Assembly (NCBI GenBank): GCA_951812735.1
Contig: OX638332.1
Location: forward strand, 314,732 to 378,731
Origin: Candidatus Dadabacteria bacterium
GTDB taxonomy: Bacteria; Desulfobacterota_D; UBA1144; Nemesobacterales; Nemesobacteraceae
DNA: 64,000 nt
Direction of reading: 5' to 3'
Part shown: piece by piece, positions 8,944 to 21,666 of the stretch
Numbering within the stretch: position 1 is the stretch's first letter
Layout of the letters: every line of letters starts with the position of its first letter
The notes under the pieces: model-generated
Told to the model about the DNA's origin: nothing
The model's input: the letters and a program-made list of their open reading frames with translations, nothing else
The model's database searches: none
Made by a program: the position numbers and the translations under genes

Positions 8944-9616
8944 AAACAACCATTCCGTCTGATATTGTAACAGTTTTTTTCATTCTCTTCGCAAACTCGC
9001 TGTTGTGCGTCACCATAACAACCGTAACTCCGTAATCCTCGTTAAGCCTGCAGAACAGGTCGAGAACCGAGAACCCTGTTTTTGTGTCCAGATTTCCTGT
9101 GGGCTCGTCGGCGAGTATCACCTTCGGCTCCCTGACCATTGATCTGGCAATCGCCACTCTCTGCTGCTCTCCCCCTGAGAGTTCTCCGGGAAGATGGTTG
9201 AGACGCTCTGAAAGTCCTACCTTCTCAAGTACCTCACAAGCTTTTTGTCTCGCCACGGCAAAGCTCTGCCTGTCTATAAGACACGGCATCATAACGTTTT
9301 CAAGCGCCGTGAATTCCATAAGAAGGTAATGAAATTGAAAAATAAATCCAATTTCCGAGTTTCTGAAAACTGAAAGTTCCTTTTCATTCTGCCTGAAGAG
9401 GTCCCTTCCCCTGTAGAAAACCGACCCCTCGGTCGGTGACTCAAGAGTGCCCAGTATGTGAAGAAGCGTGCTTTTGCCCGAACCCGACACTCCTACCACT
9501 CCCAGGGTTTCTCCGGAGAGAACATCCATGTCCACTCCGCCGAGAGCACATACGCTGCTGCCCACCTTATTGAAAACCTTTCTAAGCCCCCTGATTCTGT
9601 ACAGCGATTCATTCAT
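8933..9616 (-). CDS. lolD: Lipoprotein-releasing ABC transporter ATP-binding protein
   Basis: 227 residues, one ABC ATPase domain. The Walker A is GVSGSGKST (about residues 42-50), the signature LSGGEQQRV and the Walker B VILADEPTG. The LolD-type sequence and the adjacent LolC/E permease show it powers release of lipoproteins from the inner membrane toward LolA. The start overlaps the end of the permease gene by 8 bases and the end overlaps bamA, so lipoprotein export and outer-membrane assembly genes are translationally linked. Confidence 0.93.
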   Translation of the reverse strand: MNESLYRIRGLRKVFNKVGSSVCALGGVDMDVLSGETLGVVGVSGSGKSTLLHILGTLESPTEGSVFYRGRDLFRQNEKELSVFRNSEIGFIFQFHYLLMEFTALENVMMPCLIDRQSFAVARQKACEVLEKVGLSERLNHLPGELSGGEQQRVAIARSMVREPKVILADEPTGNLDTKTGFSVLDLFCRLNEDYGVTVVMVTHNSEFAKRMKKTVTISDGMVVYAN

Positions 9617-10904
9617 ATCTCAATGACTCCACGGGATTTTCTCTCGAAGCTCTGTATGACGGGTAGAGAGTTGCAAGAAAGCATATGAGCAGGCTGGATG
9701 CCGCTACAACGAGAAAATAAACCGGCTCTATCCTAACAGGAAATTCGGAAATAGGATACACGTTATCATCGAAAGGAATCACTTCCTTTATAAAGTTGCT
9801 GGTTTCAAGAAAGCGACAGATCAGGTATCCAAAAAGCGTGCCGAGAAGGGTTCCCGCGGTGCCTATTATCATTCCGTCGTAAACGAATATTTTTCTGATA
9901 CCGCTTTTCCGGGCCCCCATGGATATGAGCACGGCTATATCCCTTTTTTTCTCCATGACGAGCATGGTAAGCGTGCTGACTATGTTCAAAGCGGCGACAA
10001 GGACTATGAACCCGAGGAATATTCCTATCGCCATTCTCTCAAGGCGAAGCGCCCTGAAAAGACTTCTGTTCGAATCCTCCCAGTTCTTTGCGTAAAAAGG
10101 AAAGCCGAGAGTTTCGGCTATTTCATCTCCCGTCCTGCGCGCCCGGTATATGTCGTCCACCCTCACTTCTACGCCCGTTATCTTGCTTTGAGTCTCAAAA
10201 AAATCCATGGCATCCCCAAGCGATATGTAGGCAGTAGATGAATCGTATTCAATCATGCCGTAATCAAAAATGCCTATTACGCCGAATTTCCTTATCTTGG
10301 CCGTCGGACCGAAAGGACCGATTTTTCCGTAAGGGGAAACCAGATTGACCGTATCGCCGGCTGCAGCCCCAATCATATTTGAAAGTTCCTTGCCTATGAT
10401 GATCGGAGGGTGGCCGGAAGCCGTTTCATGCAGAAGCTCAGAAATAATCCGGGCGCCTTCCTCGGAGAGAGTGTCACGATTCTTTTCCGCTTTCGACAGG
10501 CTGCCCTTTCCCACAGCTTCGGCCACGGCGGCAACCGATGCGGAATTATTCGGGTCTATACCCCTTATTACAGAGCCTGAAACCGCGTATTCAGTGACGA
10601 GCATTCCATGGTTGTAAATAAATGGGCTTGTCGAGGTTACACCCTGAATCTGCGCAAGTTTCCCTTCGACCTCCGCGAAATCCCCGAAATCCCCTTCATA
10701 ACTCATCACGACCACATGGGAACTTGCGCCGATTATCTTGTCCCTGAGCTCATCCTCAAACCCCTTCATCACCGAGAGCACCACGTCAAGCGACGCCACT
10801 CCCAGAAGAACACCCAGAACGGAGATAAGGCCAATTGCAGAGACAAAACCCCGTCCAGTTCCCGATCTCAGGTACCTCAAAGAAATTAGCGATTCGTAAC
10901 TCAT
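9609..10904 (-). CDS. Lipoprotein-releasing system permease LolC/LolE family
   Basis: 431 residues with the LolC/E layout: one membrane span near the N-terminus (about 20-45), a large periplasmic MacB-like domain (about 45-280), then three spans (about 290-425, including MAIGIFLGFIVLVAALNIVS). The N-terminal SLRYLRSGTGRGFVSAIGLIS is typical. Only one permease gene is present next to lolD, so the complex may be a homodimer (LolF-like) or its partner may be elsewhere. It follows lysS by one base. Confidence 0.9.
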   Translation of the reverse strand: MSYESLISLRYLRSGTGRGFVSAIGLISVLGVLLGVASLDVVLSVMKGFEDELRDKIIGASSHVVVMSYEGDFGDFAEVEGKLAQIQGVTSTSPFIYNHGMLVTEYAVSGSVIRGIDPNNSASVAAVAEAVGKGSLSKAEKNRDTLSEEGARIISELLHETASGHPPIIIGKELSNMIGAAAGDTVNLVSPYGKIGPFGPTAKIRKFGVIGIFDYGMIEYDSSTAYISLGDAMDFFETQSKITGVEVRVDDIYRARRTGDEIAETLGFPFYAKNWEDSNRSLFRALRLERMAIGIFLGFIVLVAALNIVSTLTMLVMEKKRDIAVLISMGARKSGIRKIFVYDGMIIGTAGTLLGTLFGYLICRFLETSNFIKEVIPFDDNVYPISEFPVRIEPVYFLVVAASSLLICFLATLYPSYRASRENPVESLRYE

Positions 10905-10905
10905 A

Positions 10906-12363
10906 CTAAGGTCTTAGGTGAGGAAAGAAAATAACCTCTCTTATGGAGGAGGAGTTGGTGAGCAGCATCACAAGACGGTCAATCCCTATGCCGGCTCCAG
11001 CGGTGGGCGGCATCCCGTACTCAAGGGCAGACACATAGTCATTATCCATCTCGTGATATTCATCCTCGCCCTTTTTCTTCATTTCGACCTGGTCTGTGAA
11101 GCGTTTTTTCTGATCAATCGGGTCGTTAAGCTCAGAAAAAGCGTTAGCTATTTCCCTTCCGCAGATGTAAAGCTCGAACCTGTCAACCACCTCGGGGTCA
11201 TCGTCGTTTTTTCTGGCAAGCGGAGAAACATCAAGCGGAAAACCGTAAACAAAAGTCGGGTTAAGGAGGGTAGCCTCGAAAAGCGCCTCGAAAATCTCCG
11301 TGAGAGCTTTTCCCTTGATTCCGTTATGGTTTATTCCCATGGAATCAGCCTTTGCAAAAAGGAACTCTTCTTCCGTTATCTTGGAACCGAATTTCTCCCG
11401 CAGGGTTTCATATATGTTAATTCTTTTCCAGGGCCCCTTGAAATCTATCTTCTTATCTTCGTACTCAACCAACGTGTCTCCGACCGTATTTTCCACCACG
11501 TAGCAGACAAGCTCCTCTATGAGATCCATAAGATCCTCGTAAGTCGCGTAAGCCTGATAGAATTCAATCATGGTGAATTCCGGATTGTGCTTCGTGGAAA
11601 CCCCTTCATTTCTGAAAGTTCTTCCAAGTTCATAAACTCTTTCAAGTCCTCCGACGACAAGTCTTTTAAGGTAAAGCTCGGGAGCTATCCTCAGGTAAAG
11701 GTCCATATCAAGAGCGTTGTGATGGGTAACGAAAGGTTTTGCGGTCGCACCTCCGGCAATCGGGTGAAGCACCGGAGTCTCAACCTCCAGGAAATCCCTT
11801 TCGTCAAGAAATCTTCTTATGAGGTTTATTACCTTTGACCTTATCTTGAAAATTTCTCTGGTTCTCTGGTTAGCAACGAGATCCAGGTAACGCTGGCGGT
11901 ATCTTGTCTCCACATCCTGAAGACCGTGCCATTTTTCAGGAAGCGGTCTCAGGGCCTTTGTAAGGAAAAAGAGTTCCCGGACCCTCACTGTAAGCTCTCC
12001 GGTTCTGGTTTTGAAAAGCTCTCCACGGACGCCAGCAAAATCCCCTACGTCAAGGAGCTTGCGAAACAGCGTAAAGGTCTCTTCGTCAATGGAGTTTTTC
12101 TGTATAAACGCCTGAATTCGCCCTGTGCGGTCCGACAGATGAAAAAAAGCGCTTTTCCCGAAATCCCTTTTCGAAACCACCCTGCCGGCCAGGCTGAAGA
12201 GTCCTTCCATTTCCTCAAGCTCTTCGGGAGACTTTGAAGCGTGCAGAGAAACCAGTTCTCGGGTGGTATGCTCCGGGGTAAAATCATTTGCATAAGGGTC
12301 AATGCCCATTGCCCTTAGCTCTTTTAGCTTTGATTTTCTAAGTTCGAATTGTTTGTCTTCCAT
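10906..12363 (-). CDS. lysS: Lysyl-tRNA synthetase, class II
   Basis: 485 residues. It charges tRNA-Lys. The N-terminal OB-fold anticodon-binding domain includes [20 protein letters not shown] (about residues 60-140); the catalytic core has class II motif 1 near [15 protein letters not shown], motif 2 near [20 protein letters not shown], and motif 3 [15 protein letters not shown] longer reading to 12474 would overlap pyrC and adds non-homologous sequence; the ATG at 12363 ([17 protein letters not shown]) is preferred. It lies between pyrC and the lol genes on one probable transcript. Confidence 0.96.
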   Translation of the reverse strand: MEDKQFELRKSKLKELRAMGIDPYANDFTPEHTTRELVSLHASKSPEELEEMEGLFSLAGRVVSKRDFGKSAFFHLSDRTGRIQAFIQKNSIDEETFTLFRKLLDVGDFAGVRGELFKTRTGELTVRVRELFFLTKALRPLPEKWHGLQDVETRYRQRYLDLVANQRTREIFKIRSKVINLIRRFLDERDFLEVETPVLHPIAGGATAKPFVTHHNALDMDLYLRIAPELYLKRLVVGGLERVYELGRTFRNEGVSTKHNPEFTMIEFYQAYATYEDLMDLIEELVCYVVENTVGDTLVEYEDKKIDFKGPWKRINIYETLREKFGSKITEEEFLFAKADSMGINHNGIKGKALTEIFEALFEATLLNPTFVYGFPLDVSPLARKNDDDPEVVDRFELYICGREIANAFSELNDPIDQKKRFTDQVEMKKKGEDEYHEMDNDYVSALEYGMPPTAGAGIGIDRLVMLLTNSSSIREVIFFPHLRP

Positions 12364-12407
12364 TGCGTTGGAACCGCTTGCCGCTTTTGTGCGCAAGAAA
12401 ATAAAAT

Positions 12408-13688
12408 CTAGTTGCGACTGAAAACAATCTTTCCAGAAACTATCGTATTGCTTACCACCCCTTTGAGTTCCCACCCGGCAAACGGAGTGTTTCTACTCTT
12501 TGAGAAAAACTCCCCAGAGTTTATCGTGCGACTCTTCCCAGGGTCGAACACCACAAGATCGGCAATTGAACCCGGGGCAAGCGTCCCTCTTTCTATGCCC
12601 ACTATTTCGGAGGGAACAACGGTAAGTTTTTTTATCATCTCATTAAGGGTAATGATCTCTTTTTCCACAAGCTCAAGGGAAAGCGAGAGGGCGGTTTCAA
12701 GGCCCACTATGCCGAAGGGAGCCAGGTCGAATTCGACGTTTTTCTCATCCTGGCTGTGAGGAGCGTGATCCGTGGCTATTACGTCAATGGTTCCATCGGC
12801 GATACCCTCGATTATTGCATCTACATCTTCCTGGGTCCTAAGCGGCGGATTCATCTTGGCATTGGTGTTGTACCCGTATACTTCCTTGTCCGTAAGAGTG
12901 AAATGGTGAGGAGTCGCCTCCGCCGTAACCTTTGCGCCTCTTTTCTTCGCTTCCCGAACGAGTCTTACTGAACCCTTGGTGGAAACATGGCAAATATGAA
13001 GAGGAGTGCCCGTGAGTTCGCAGAGAATTATGTCCCTGCCTATCCCGGCCTCCTCCGAAGCGCTTGGAATGCCTCGAAGACCCAGTTCGGTTGAGACGAA
13101 ACTCTCGTTCATAACTCCACCGGCCGAAAGCCCCATGTCTTCTGCATGCGTGATAACCGGAATCCCGAAAGGTCTTACGTACTCCATGGCCTTTCGCATG
13201 AGTCCCGAGTTAGTGACCGGCATCCCGTCATCAGAGATCGCCACGCATCCGGCTTCGCACATCTCGCCTATGTCGGCAAGTTCATTTCCCTTTTCTCCCT
13301 TGGTTATCGCACCTATAGGAAACACGTTGACTATCCCTTCGGTTCTCGCTTTTAAGAGTATGTACTCGGTCACCGAGGCATTGTCGTTTATGGGGTTTGT
13401 GTTGGGCATGCACACTATGGAGGTAAAACCACCCGCGGCGGCGGCAAGACAACCCGTCTTTATCGTCTCCTTGTGTTCATATCCCGGCTCCCTGAGGTGT
13501 ACGTGAATATCTACGAGTCCGGGGGCCACGACCTGTCCGCTTGCGTCTATTACAGTGTCTGACTTGCGCGGGGTATCTATGCGTTTTGATATTTCCTTAA
13601 CCCTGTCTCTCTGGACATATACGTCTGAGATCATGTCAAGGGACTGTGAAGGATCAATAACGCGCCCGTTTTTAATGAGCACTCCCAT
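12408..13688 (-). CDS. pyrC: Dihydroorotase, class I
   Basis: 426 residues. It closes carbamoyl-aspartate to dihydroorotate, step 3 of pyrimidine synthesis. The metal-binding [15 protein letters not shown] (His62, His64) and the later [10 protein letters not shown] with the catalytic aspartate mark the class I family, which is the class that often associates with aspartate carbamoyltransferase. The C-terminal [11 protein letters not shown] is typical of amidohydrolases. Its start abuts the pyrB stop with no gap. Confidence 0.95.
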   Translation of the reverse strand: MGVLIKNGRVIDPSQSLDMISDVYVQRDRVKEISKRIDTPRKSDTVIDASGQVVAPGLVDIHVHLREPGYEHKETIKTGCLAAAAGGFTSIVCMPNTNPINDNASVTEYILLKARTEGIVNVFPIGAITKGEKGNELADIGEMCEAGCVAISDDGMPVTNSGLMRKAMEYVRPFGIPVITHAEDMGLSAGGVMNESFVSTELGLRGIPSASEEAGIGRDIILCELTGTPLHICHVSTKGSVRLVREAKKRGAKVTAEATPHHFTLTDKEVYGYNTNAKMNPPLRTQEDVDAIIEGIADGTIDVIATDHAPHSQDEKNVEFDLAPFGIVGLETALSLSLELVEKEIITLNEMIKKLTVVPSEIVGIERGTLAPGSIADLVVFDPGKSRTINSGEFFSKSRNTPFAGWELKGVVSNTIVSGKIVFSRN

Positions 13689-14615
13689 CTATAAGCCCTC
13701 CCCCAAGGCAACAAGATATATCATGGCCATTCTCACGGCAATTCCATTTGCCACCTGTTCAAGTATAACGGCCCCCGGGTCATCAGCTATCTCCGAAGTA
13801 AGCTCAACTCCCCGGTTGATCGGACCCGGATGCATCACTATCACATCTTTTTTCGCAAGTTTAAGTTTTTCCCTGGTAAGTCCGTAAAGTCCCGAGTATT
13901 CCCTCAGTGACGGGAAATATTCAAGAGTCTTTCTCTCGCTCTGAACCCGCAGCATTATCACCACGTCCACATTCTCGATCGCATGCTCAAGAGAGTAGAA
14001 GATTTCCGTTCCCATCTCGCTGAAATATTCGGGAACTATGGTTGCCGGCCCGACTATCCTCACATTCGCCCCTAGTTTCCTGAGGCCGAAGATGTTGGAT
14101 CTGGCGACCCTGCTGTTTAGAATATCCCCGACAATAAGGACATTGAGACCCTCGATCCTCCCTTTTTTCTCCCTTATCGTAAAAATGTCGATAAGAGCCT
14201 GGCTCGGATGTTCGTGAGAGCCGTCTCCGGCGTTTATTACCGAGGCGCTTATCTGGCGGGCGAGGACAAAGGGCGCACCGGACATCCCGTGCCTTATGAC
14301 CATTATGCTCGCCCCCATGGCCTCGAAATTCCTGGCGGTATCCACAAGGCTCTCGCCTTTTACCACGCTGCTTTGCGAAGCGGAAAAATTAAGAACATCG
14401 GCACTGAGCCTTTTCTCCGCAATTTCAAACGACGAACGGGTTCTGGTGCTGGGTTCGAAAAAGAGGTTCACCACGGTCTTTCCCTTAAGGGTCGGGACTT
14501 TCTTCACGTCCCGAGTCGAAATCTCTTTCATGGACTCCGCGGTGTCGAGAATGATTTTAATTTCCTCGGCCGAAAGTTCTCCAAGACCCAGTATGTGCTT
14601 TTTATCAAACGCCAT
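13689..14615 (-). CDS. pyrB: Aspartate carbamoyltransferase catalytic subunit
   Basis: 308 residues. It makes N-carbamoyl-aspartate from carbamoyl phosphate and aspartate. The carbamoyl-phosphate motif [15 protein letters not shown] (about residues 52-66) and the aspartate-side MRVQSER and [10 protein letters not shown] are present. No pyrI regulatory subunit is adjacent; instead pyrR precedes and pyrC follows, as in the Bacillus-like arrangement. It overlaps pyrR by 11 bases. Confidence 0.96.
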   Translation of the reverse strand: MAFDKKHILGLGELSAEEIKIILDTAESMKEISTRDVKKVPTLKGKTVVNLFFEPSTRTRSSFEIAEKRLSADVLNFSASQSSVVKGESLVDTARNFEAMGASIMVIRHGMSGAPFVLARQISASVINAGDGSHEHPSQALIDIFTIREKKGRIEGLNVLIVGDILNSRVARSNIFGLRKLGANVRIVGPATIVPEYFSEMGTEIFYSLEHAIENVDVVIMLRVQSERKTLEYFPSLREYSGLYGLTREKLKLAKKDVIVMHPGPINRGVELTSEIADDPGAVILEQVANGIAVRMAMIYLVALGEGL

Positions 14616-15147
14616 CTTTTCTGATTATTTCAATTTCCTCCCTTCCGTCCACTTCCTCAAGGTAAACGTTTACCATCTCTTCATCTAATGTTTCGATACT
14701 GATTCCCACGTAGTCTGCCTGCACGGGAAGTTCCCTTCCTCCCCTGTCCACGAGCACTGCGAGCTTGACCGAGGCCGGCCTTCCGTAATCCATGATTGAA
14801 TTTATGGCGGCCCGCACCGTGCGACCCGTGTAGAGGACATCGTCAACAAGTATTATGTTTTTCCCCTGCACGTCGTCAGGAATGCTGGTTCTGCGCAGTC
14901 GCGGCCAGTTCTTCCTGTTCTCAAAATCATCCCTGTAGAGAGTAATATCGATTGTGCCGAACGTAACATCCTTTCCCGTCCGCCCGCTTATACGCTCAAC
15001 GAGCCTCTTGCCCAGATATTCCCCTCTTGTTTTTATTCCTATGATAACCAGACTGCCGAGCCTCTCGGGGGGTATATCGTCTATGATCTTGGAGAAAAAA
15101 CTTTCGGTTTTGTCCTCAAGCGGTTGTATTTTTTTCTTCGTTGCCAT
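14605..15147 (-). CDS. pyrR: Bifunctional pyr operon regulator / uracil phosphoribosyltransferase
   Basis: 180 residues with a PRTase fold; the PRPP-binding loop [16 protein letters not shown] is intact. In known cases PyrR binds pyr mRNA in response to UMP and promotes attenuation, with a side activity as uracil phosphoribosyltransferase. The ATG at 15147 is chosen over a TTG three codons upstream. It heads a pyrRBC set, which suggests control of this operon, but I could not find a convincing PyrR anti-antiterminator in the 130 bases upstream. Confidence 0.93.
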   Translation of the reverse strand: MATKKKIQPLEDKTESFFSKIIDDIPPERLGSLVIIGIKTRGEYLGKRLVERISGRTGKDVTFGTIDITLYRDDFENRKNWPRLRRTSIPDDVQGKNIILVDDVLYTGRTVRAAINSIMDYGRPASVKLAVLVDRGGRELPVQADYVGISIETLDEEMVNVYLEEVDGREEIEIIRKDGV

Positions 15148-15279
15148 AATCCGCAAAGAGGATACACCGTTGAGCAGTTATTAAAAGTGGATTTTTACGG
15201 ACAGCCTGGACCCCGAGCCTGCAACAGCGCTTGCCAAAAGATGACTTTGCACCGTTTTTCCAAAAAACAATCGGAAAGT

Positions 15280-16230
15280 TCACTCGATTCCCGAAAAAAT
15301 TCTTTGCCACCTGACCTTGTTTCCCAGACCCGGGTTAGACAGATTCCACGACCAATGAATCATAAACGCTTTGCCGTAAACATTTTCCACCGGAACAAAC
15401 CCCCAGAACCTGCTGTCGTAGCTGTTGTCCCTGTTGTCACCCATGACAAATATCCTGTCTTTGGGAACAACAAGAGGGAAACTCATTTTTCCGCTTGTCG
15501 TGGAACTGTTCCCCTTTTTATATATAACGCTGAAATCTTTCCCTGAAAGCGACTGCTCGTATCTGTCGGCAACGGAAAAGAATTTCTGGTCCGGATACTC
15601 GTAATTCCCCGAATAGACCTGAGCTACGGCTCTGCCGTTTATCAGAACATCCCTGCCGCTTATGTCTATCTCGTCCCCCGCTATGCCCACGGTTCTCTTT
15701 ACGTAGAAAGCCCCTTTGCCCGGCATGGGAAAATCAGTCGCGTTGTCGTCGCCGAGTTTGAAAACCACGATGTCGCCGCGGTCGATCTTGGAGAAGGGAA
15801 AGAATATCTTGTCCGTAAGAGGAATTCTGGTTCCGTAAACAAACTTGTTTATCAGTATATGGTCACCCACAAGAAGCGTCGGAAGCATGGAACCCGAAGG
15901 AATCTTGAAAGGCTGAAACACGAAGGCTCTTATGGCCAGAGCGAGCGCCACAGCTATCACTATGGCTTCTACGTTCTGGCGCACGGGGGATTTGCCGTAG
16001 GATCTCAGATTGTCGTCAAAAAAAATCTTAAGGGCCTTTCTCGACGTTCTTATTTCGTGCAGGGAGCCAAGTTTAATCGCCTCTTCACACGCAAGTATCC
16101 TTACTTCTGCCTGCTCAGCTTCCCGTGGAGCGAGAAATCTCCCTTTTTTCCTTATGATCCACTTTACGGTACGTATAAGTCTCTTTGAACTTCTTATGGC
16201 AAGCTTTTTTCTGATCCAGGTTACGATCAT
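15280..16230 (-). CDS. lepB: Signal peptidase I
   Basis: 316 residues. It cleaves signal peptides of secreted proteins at the outer face of the inner membrane. The catalytic serine lies in PSGSMLPTLL (Ser114), the catalytic lysine in FYVKRTVGIAGDEI, and the C-terminal box is FVMGDNRDNSYDSRFWG. One membrane span is visible at about residues 88-105. The first about 85 residues form a basic, soluble N-terminal extension that is longer than in the minimal enzymes; its role is unknown. It lies between relA/spoT and pyrR. Confidence 0.94.
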   Translation of the reverse strand: MIVTWIRKKLAIRSSKRLIRTVKWIIRKKGRFLAPREAEQAEVRILACEEAIKLGSLHEIRTSRKALKIFFDDNLRSYGKSPVRQNVEAIVIAVALALAIRAFVFQPFKIPSGSMLPTLLVGDHILINKFVYGTRIPLTDKIFFPFSKIDRGDIVVFKLGDDNATDFPMPGKGAFYVKRTVGIAGDEIDISGRDVLINGRAVAQVYSGNYEYPDQKFFSVADRYEQSLSGKDFSVIYKKGNSSTTSGKMSFPLVVPKDRIFVMGDNRDNSYDSRFWGFVPVENVYGKAFMIHWSWNLSNPGLGNKVRWQRIFSGIE

Positions 16231-16264
16231 GGTTAAAATGTCCGAAACGTACGCAAACGCCGTT

Positions 16265-18445
16265 TCAGTTCACGTCACTGGGTCGCGGGTGCGAGGTTTC
16301 CGTTAATCTCTCAACCGAGATAACTCCCCCAAGATTCTTAAGCGATTCAATGAGTTTTTCAAGTTGTGTGATATTTTCCACCGCCACATCGAATCTCGCA
16401 TCTCCCTGTCCAACCTCATCTTCGCTTATATCGGCCCTGACGATGTCAACATTCAGACCCGAGACCGTACTTGTAAGTTCAGAGAGTATACCTTTTCTGT
16501 TTTCACACCTCACCGAAAGACCGATCGGTATCCGCCCCGAATACTCATCGTTCCAGGCAACATCTATTCTCCTTTCAGGAGCGACTTCGAGCAATTTGGG
16601 GCAATTGTAAACATGCACGGTTATACCTCTGCCTCTGGTTATGAAACCTATGATCTGTTCCCCCGGGACCGGGTTGCAGCACTTACCAAACTTTATAAGT
16701 ATGTTGTCATATCTTTTAACGAGCACCGCGTCTCTGTACTCGTCCTTGGAAATTCTGTTTATGATACTTTTTATTCTTTTGTTTTTCTCGGCGCCGTCAG
16801 CGAATTTTCGGGGATGCATTGCCTTGAGAAGATCATTCACCGCGGCGTTGCCAAATCCGACCGCCCTGTAAAAATCCTTTATTCCAGAGAACTGAAGTTT
16901 CGTCAGCGACTCGTCAATCTTTTTCTTTTCCAGCATCTTGCGCAGGTTGAGTCCTTTCGCTGCGAACTTCCTCTGAGTTATGATTTCTCCGACCTGTTCG
17001 GCCCTGCGGTTTTCCTCCTGTCTCAGCCAGCTCCTTATCCTGTTCTTGGCCTTCGAGGTAACGACGAAATCAAGCCACTGTCTGTTGGGAATCCTGTCTT
17101 TAGAAGTTACGACTTCCACAATGTCTCCCGTTTTAAGCTTGTAGTCGAGCGGAACGAGTTTGCGGTTAACAAAGGCCTGAGAGCAGTGATTCCCTATATC
17201 GGTGTGAATTGAATAGGCAAAATCAACCGGAGTCGCTCCCACGGGAAACTCTATGAGGTCCGCGTTAGGAGTATAGACGTATACGACATCCAGTATGAGC
17301 TCTCCTTTTATGGCTTCTATGTACTCCGTTGAGTCTTTTATATCCTTTAGCTCAACGAGATGGCGGAGGTTTGAGTAGATTTTTTCGTCCCCGTTTTCTA
17401 TCGAATTCCCCTCTTTGTACCTCCAGTGAGCGGCAACCCCGTATTCCGCGATTCGATGCATCTGCTCCGTCCGTATCTGTATCTCCATCTGTTCTCCGAA
17501 CGGTCCTATTACGGCCGTATGAATGGACTGGTAATTGTTGGCCTTCGGAAGGGCTATGTAGTCTTTTATTCTTCCCGGAATCGGTTTCCACAGGGAATGC
17601 ACCGCTCCCAGAACCTGGTAGCATTCGTTTTCGCTCGCGGTAACAATCCGAAAACCCAGTATATCGTAAATATTGCGCAGGCTTATGTTCCCCTTTTTCA
17701 TCTTGCTGTAGATGCCATATAGATGCTTGAATCTCCACGAGACGTCACCTTGAATTTCGAATTCCTTCATCTTGGCGTTGATAAGCGAAACGATTTCCTT
17801 TGTGTATTTTTCCCAGTCTTTTTTCTTCGAGGACACGGTTCGGCGAATACGCTCGTATTCGCCCGGTTCTGAGAACTTAAACGCCAGGTCTTCCAGTTCA
17901 ACCGAGACCCAGTTCATCCCGAGACGGTGGGCAAGCGGCGCGTAAATTTCCATCGTCTCACCGGCAATTCTTTTGCGTCTCTCTTCAGGCAAGTACTCAA
18001 GAGTTCTCATGTTGTGCAGCCTGTCGGCGAGTTTTATCAGTACAACCCTTATGTCCTTCGCCGTGGCGAGTATAAGTTTGCGGAAGCTTTCAGCCTGTTT
18101 TTCTACGTCGGAGACATGGGGAAGGCGGCTTATTTTCGTGGTGGCGTCGACAAGAAAAGCTATCTCCTCTCCGAAAAGCCGATGGATTTCCTCGCGGGTC
18201 GCAAGAGTGTCCTCTATTGTGTCGTGAAGAAGTCCTGTAACTATGGAGGGGACGTCAAGTTTCAAGTCCGCGAGCACAGAGGAGACCTCAAGGGGATGAC
18301 TCAGGTAAGGCTCTCCAGAAAATCTTTTCTGACCAGAGTGGACCTTGGCCGAATAGACGTAGGCCTTTTTTATGAAATCAAGATCCTCGTTCGCTATATC
18401 TGAGTAGGAAGCAACCTTGTCAATTATGTCGTTTAACCTGATCAC
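16265..18445 (-). CDS. spoT: Bifunctional (p)ppGpp synthetase/hydrolase RelA/SpoT
   Basis: 726 residues with the full long-RSH layout: HD hydrolase (about 20-200, with HDTIEDT), synthetase (about 235-350, with RIKDYIALPKANNYQSIHT; the basic RIKD form is typical of bifunctional enzymes), TGS (about 390-450), and a C-terminal ACT domain (about 650-720). The hydrolase motif looks intact, so it probably both makes and degrades (p)ppGpp. GTG start. It follows gmk by 15 bases; rpoZ, often located between them, is absent here. Confidence 0.95.
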   Translation of the reverse strand: MIRLNDIIDKVASYSDIANEDLDFIKKAYVYSAKVHSGQKRFSGEPYLSHPLEVSSVLADLKLDVPSIVTGLLHDTIEDTLATREEIHRLFGEEIAFLVDATTKISRLPHVSDVEKQAESFRKLILATAKDIRVVLIKLADRLHNMRTLEYLPEERRKRIAGETMEIYAPLAHRLGMNWVSVELEDLAFKFSEPGEYERIRRTVSSKKKDWEKYTKEIVSLINAKMKEFEIQGDVSWRFKHLYGIYSKMKKGNISLRNIYDILGFRIVTASENECYQVLGAVHSLWKPIPGRIKDYIALPKANNYQSIHTAVIGPFGEQMEIQIRTEQMHRIAEYGVAAHWRYKEGNSIENGDEKIYSNLRHLVELKDIKDSTEYIEAIKGELILDVVYVYTPNADLIEFPVGATPVDFAYSIHTDIGNHCSQAFVNRKLVPLDYKLKTGDIVEVVTSKDRIPNRQWLDFVVTSKAKNRIRSWLRQEENRRAEQVGEIITQRKFAAKGLNLRKMLEKKKIDESLTKLQFSGIKDFYRAVGFGNAAVNDLLKAMHPRKFADGAEKNKRIKSIINRISKDEYRDAVLVKRYDNILIKFGKCCNPVPGEQIIGFITRGRGITVHVYNCPKLLEVAPERRIDVAWNDEYSGRIPIGLSVRCENRKGILSELTSTVSGLNVDIVRADISEDEVGQGDARFDVAVENITQLEKLIESLKNLGGVISVERLTETSHPRPSDVN

Positions 18446-18460
18446 AGCAACGCGAACACC

Positions 18461-19120
18461 TCACTCGAGCCCGAATTTTCTGAGAAAAGCGGGGCCGTAT
18501 ACATTCTCCGTCCTCGCATCCCGGGTTGCGGCAAGCATCCTCTGGCGGGAATCTTCTCTATTGCCCTTTCTTTGCGAAAGAATAACAGCTTCAATTCTCC
18601 TTGCCGCAACATCCGCCTCATCATTAATTATAATATAATCATAGCATTTAGAGCAGGCCACTTCCTCCCTGACGATCCCTAGACGAATGGAAATATCTCT
18701 GTCCTGTTCCGATTTTCTGTCCCTGAGCCTTTGCTCAAGAATCTCGATAGACGGCGGAACGACGAATATGAAGACCGTATCGTCAAACACCCCCCTTAAC
18801 CTTTTTGCTCCCTGGACATCTATGTCCAGAATGACATCAACACCAGCTTCAATCCATTTTCCGATATCAGCTCTCGGCGTACCGTAAAAGTTTCCGTGCA
18901 CCTCCGCCCATTCGGCAAAGAAATCCTGCTCAATCATGTCCTGAAATTCTTCTCTGGAAGCAAACTCGTAGTGCTCTCCGCGGACTTCCCCCGCGCGCAT
19001 TGATCTTGTTGTGTAGGAAATGGAGAAACGGAGGTTCTCCGCGTTTGACAGAACACGGGTGACAAGTGTTGTTTTCCCGCTTCCCGACGGACCTGAGATC
19101 ACAAACAACTTTCCACTCAT
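18461..19120 (-). CDS. gmk: Guanylate kinase
   Basis: 219 residues. It phosphorylates GMP to GDP. The P-loop is ISGPSGSGKTTLV and the GMP-binding segment SYTTRSMRAGEVRGEHYEF. The C-terminus is about 15 residues longer than the shortest bacterial enzymes. Placement just upstream of the (p)ppGpp synthetase gene links guanine nucleotide metabolism with stringent control. Confidence 0.96.
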   Translation of the reverse strand: MSGKLFVISGPSGSGKTTLVTRVLSNAENLRFSISYTTRSMRAGEVRGEHYEFASREEFQDMIEQDFFAEWAEVHGNFYGTPRADIGKWIEAGVDVILDIDVQGAKRLRGVFDDTVFIFVVPPSIEILEQRLRDRKSEQDRDISIRLGIVREEVACSKCYDYIIINDEADVAARRIEAVILSQRKGNREDSRQRMLAATRDARTENVYGPAFLRKFGLE

Positions 19121-19203
19121 GACATCAGATTATAAATGCAAAAGCCTGAATATTAAAACGGCACCTGCTACCCTGCAACTTGCGGTTTTTCGCTGATTCG
19201 GAA

Positions 19204-21423
<2,220 letters not shown>

Positions 21424-21502
21424 TTAATACGTAGGGATGTATGTGAACGCATGGAAATTCAGTGAACCCAAAATCGGGCGTTGTCCCACGCGCTCGGGCA
21501 AA

Positions 21503-21531
21503 AATATACCACTACTGCTATACAGGCTCAA
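21503..21531 (-). promoter_or_regulatory. Probable katG promoter
   Basis: Minus-strand -35 TTGAGC (21526-21531), 17-base spacer, -10 TATATT (21503-21508). The 258 bases between katG and the upstream HAD gene hold this promoter and otherwise no feature I can support. No clear operator was recognised. Confidence 0.6.
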
Positions 21532-21666
21532 GTTAAGGCGTTTGGGTGGAAAAGATAAAAAAGTCAAGACACAGGCAGGAAGAAAAAGCACTAAAAGAGA
21601 GTTCGCAGGAAGGTGGAGTTACATTCAAAGTGTTGCCAGCAAGTTCGGTTTAATTTTCAATTCTTT

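Noticed and set aside
15148..15290. PyrR-binding attenuator upstream of pyrR
   Set aside because: The stretch resembling the consensus differs at several positions and no terminator hairpin follows.
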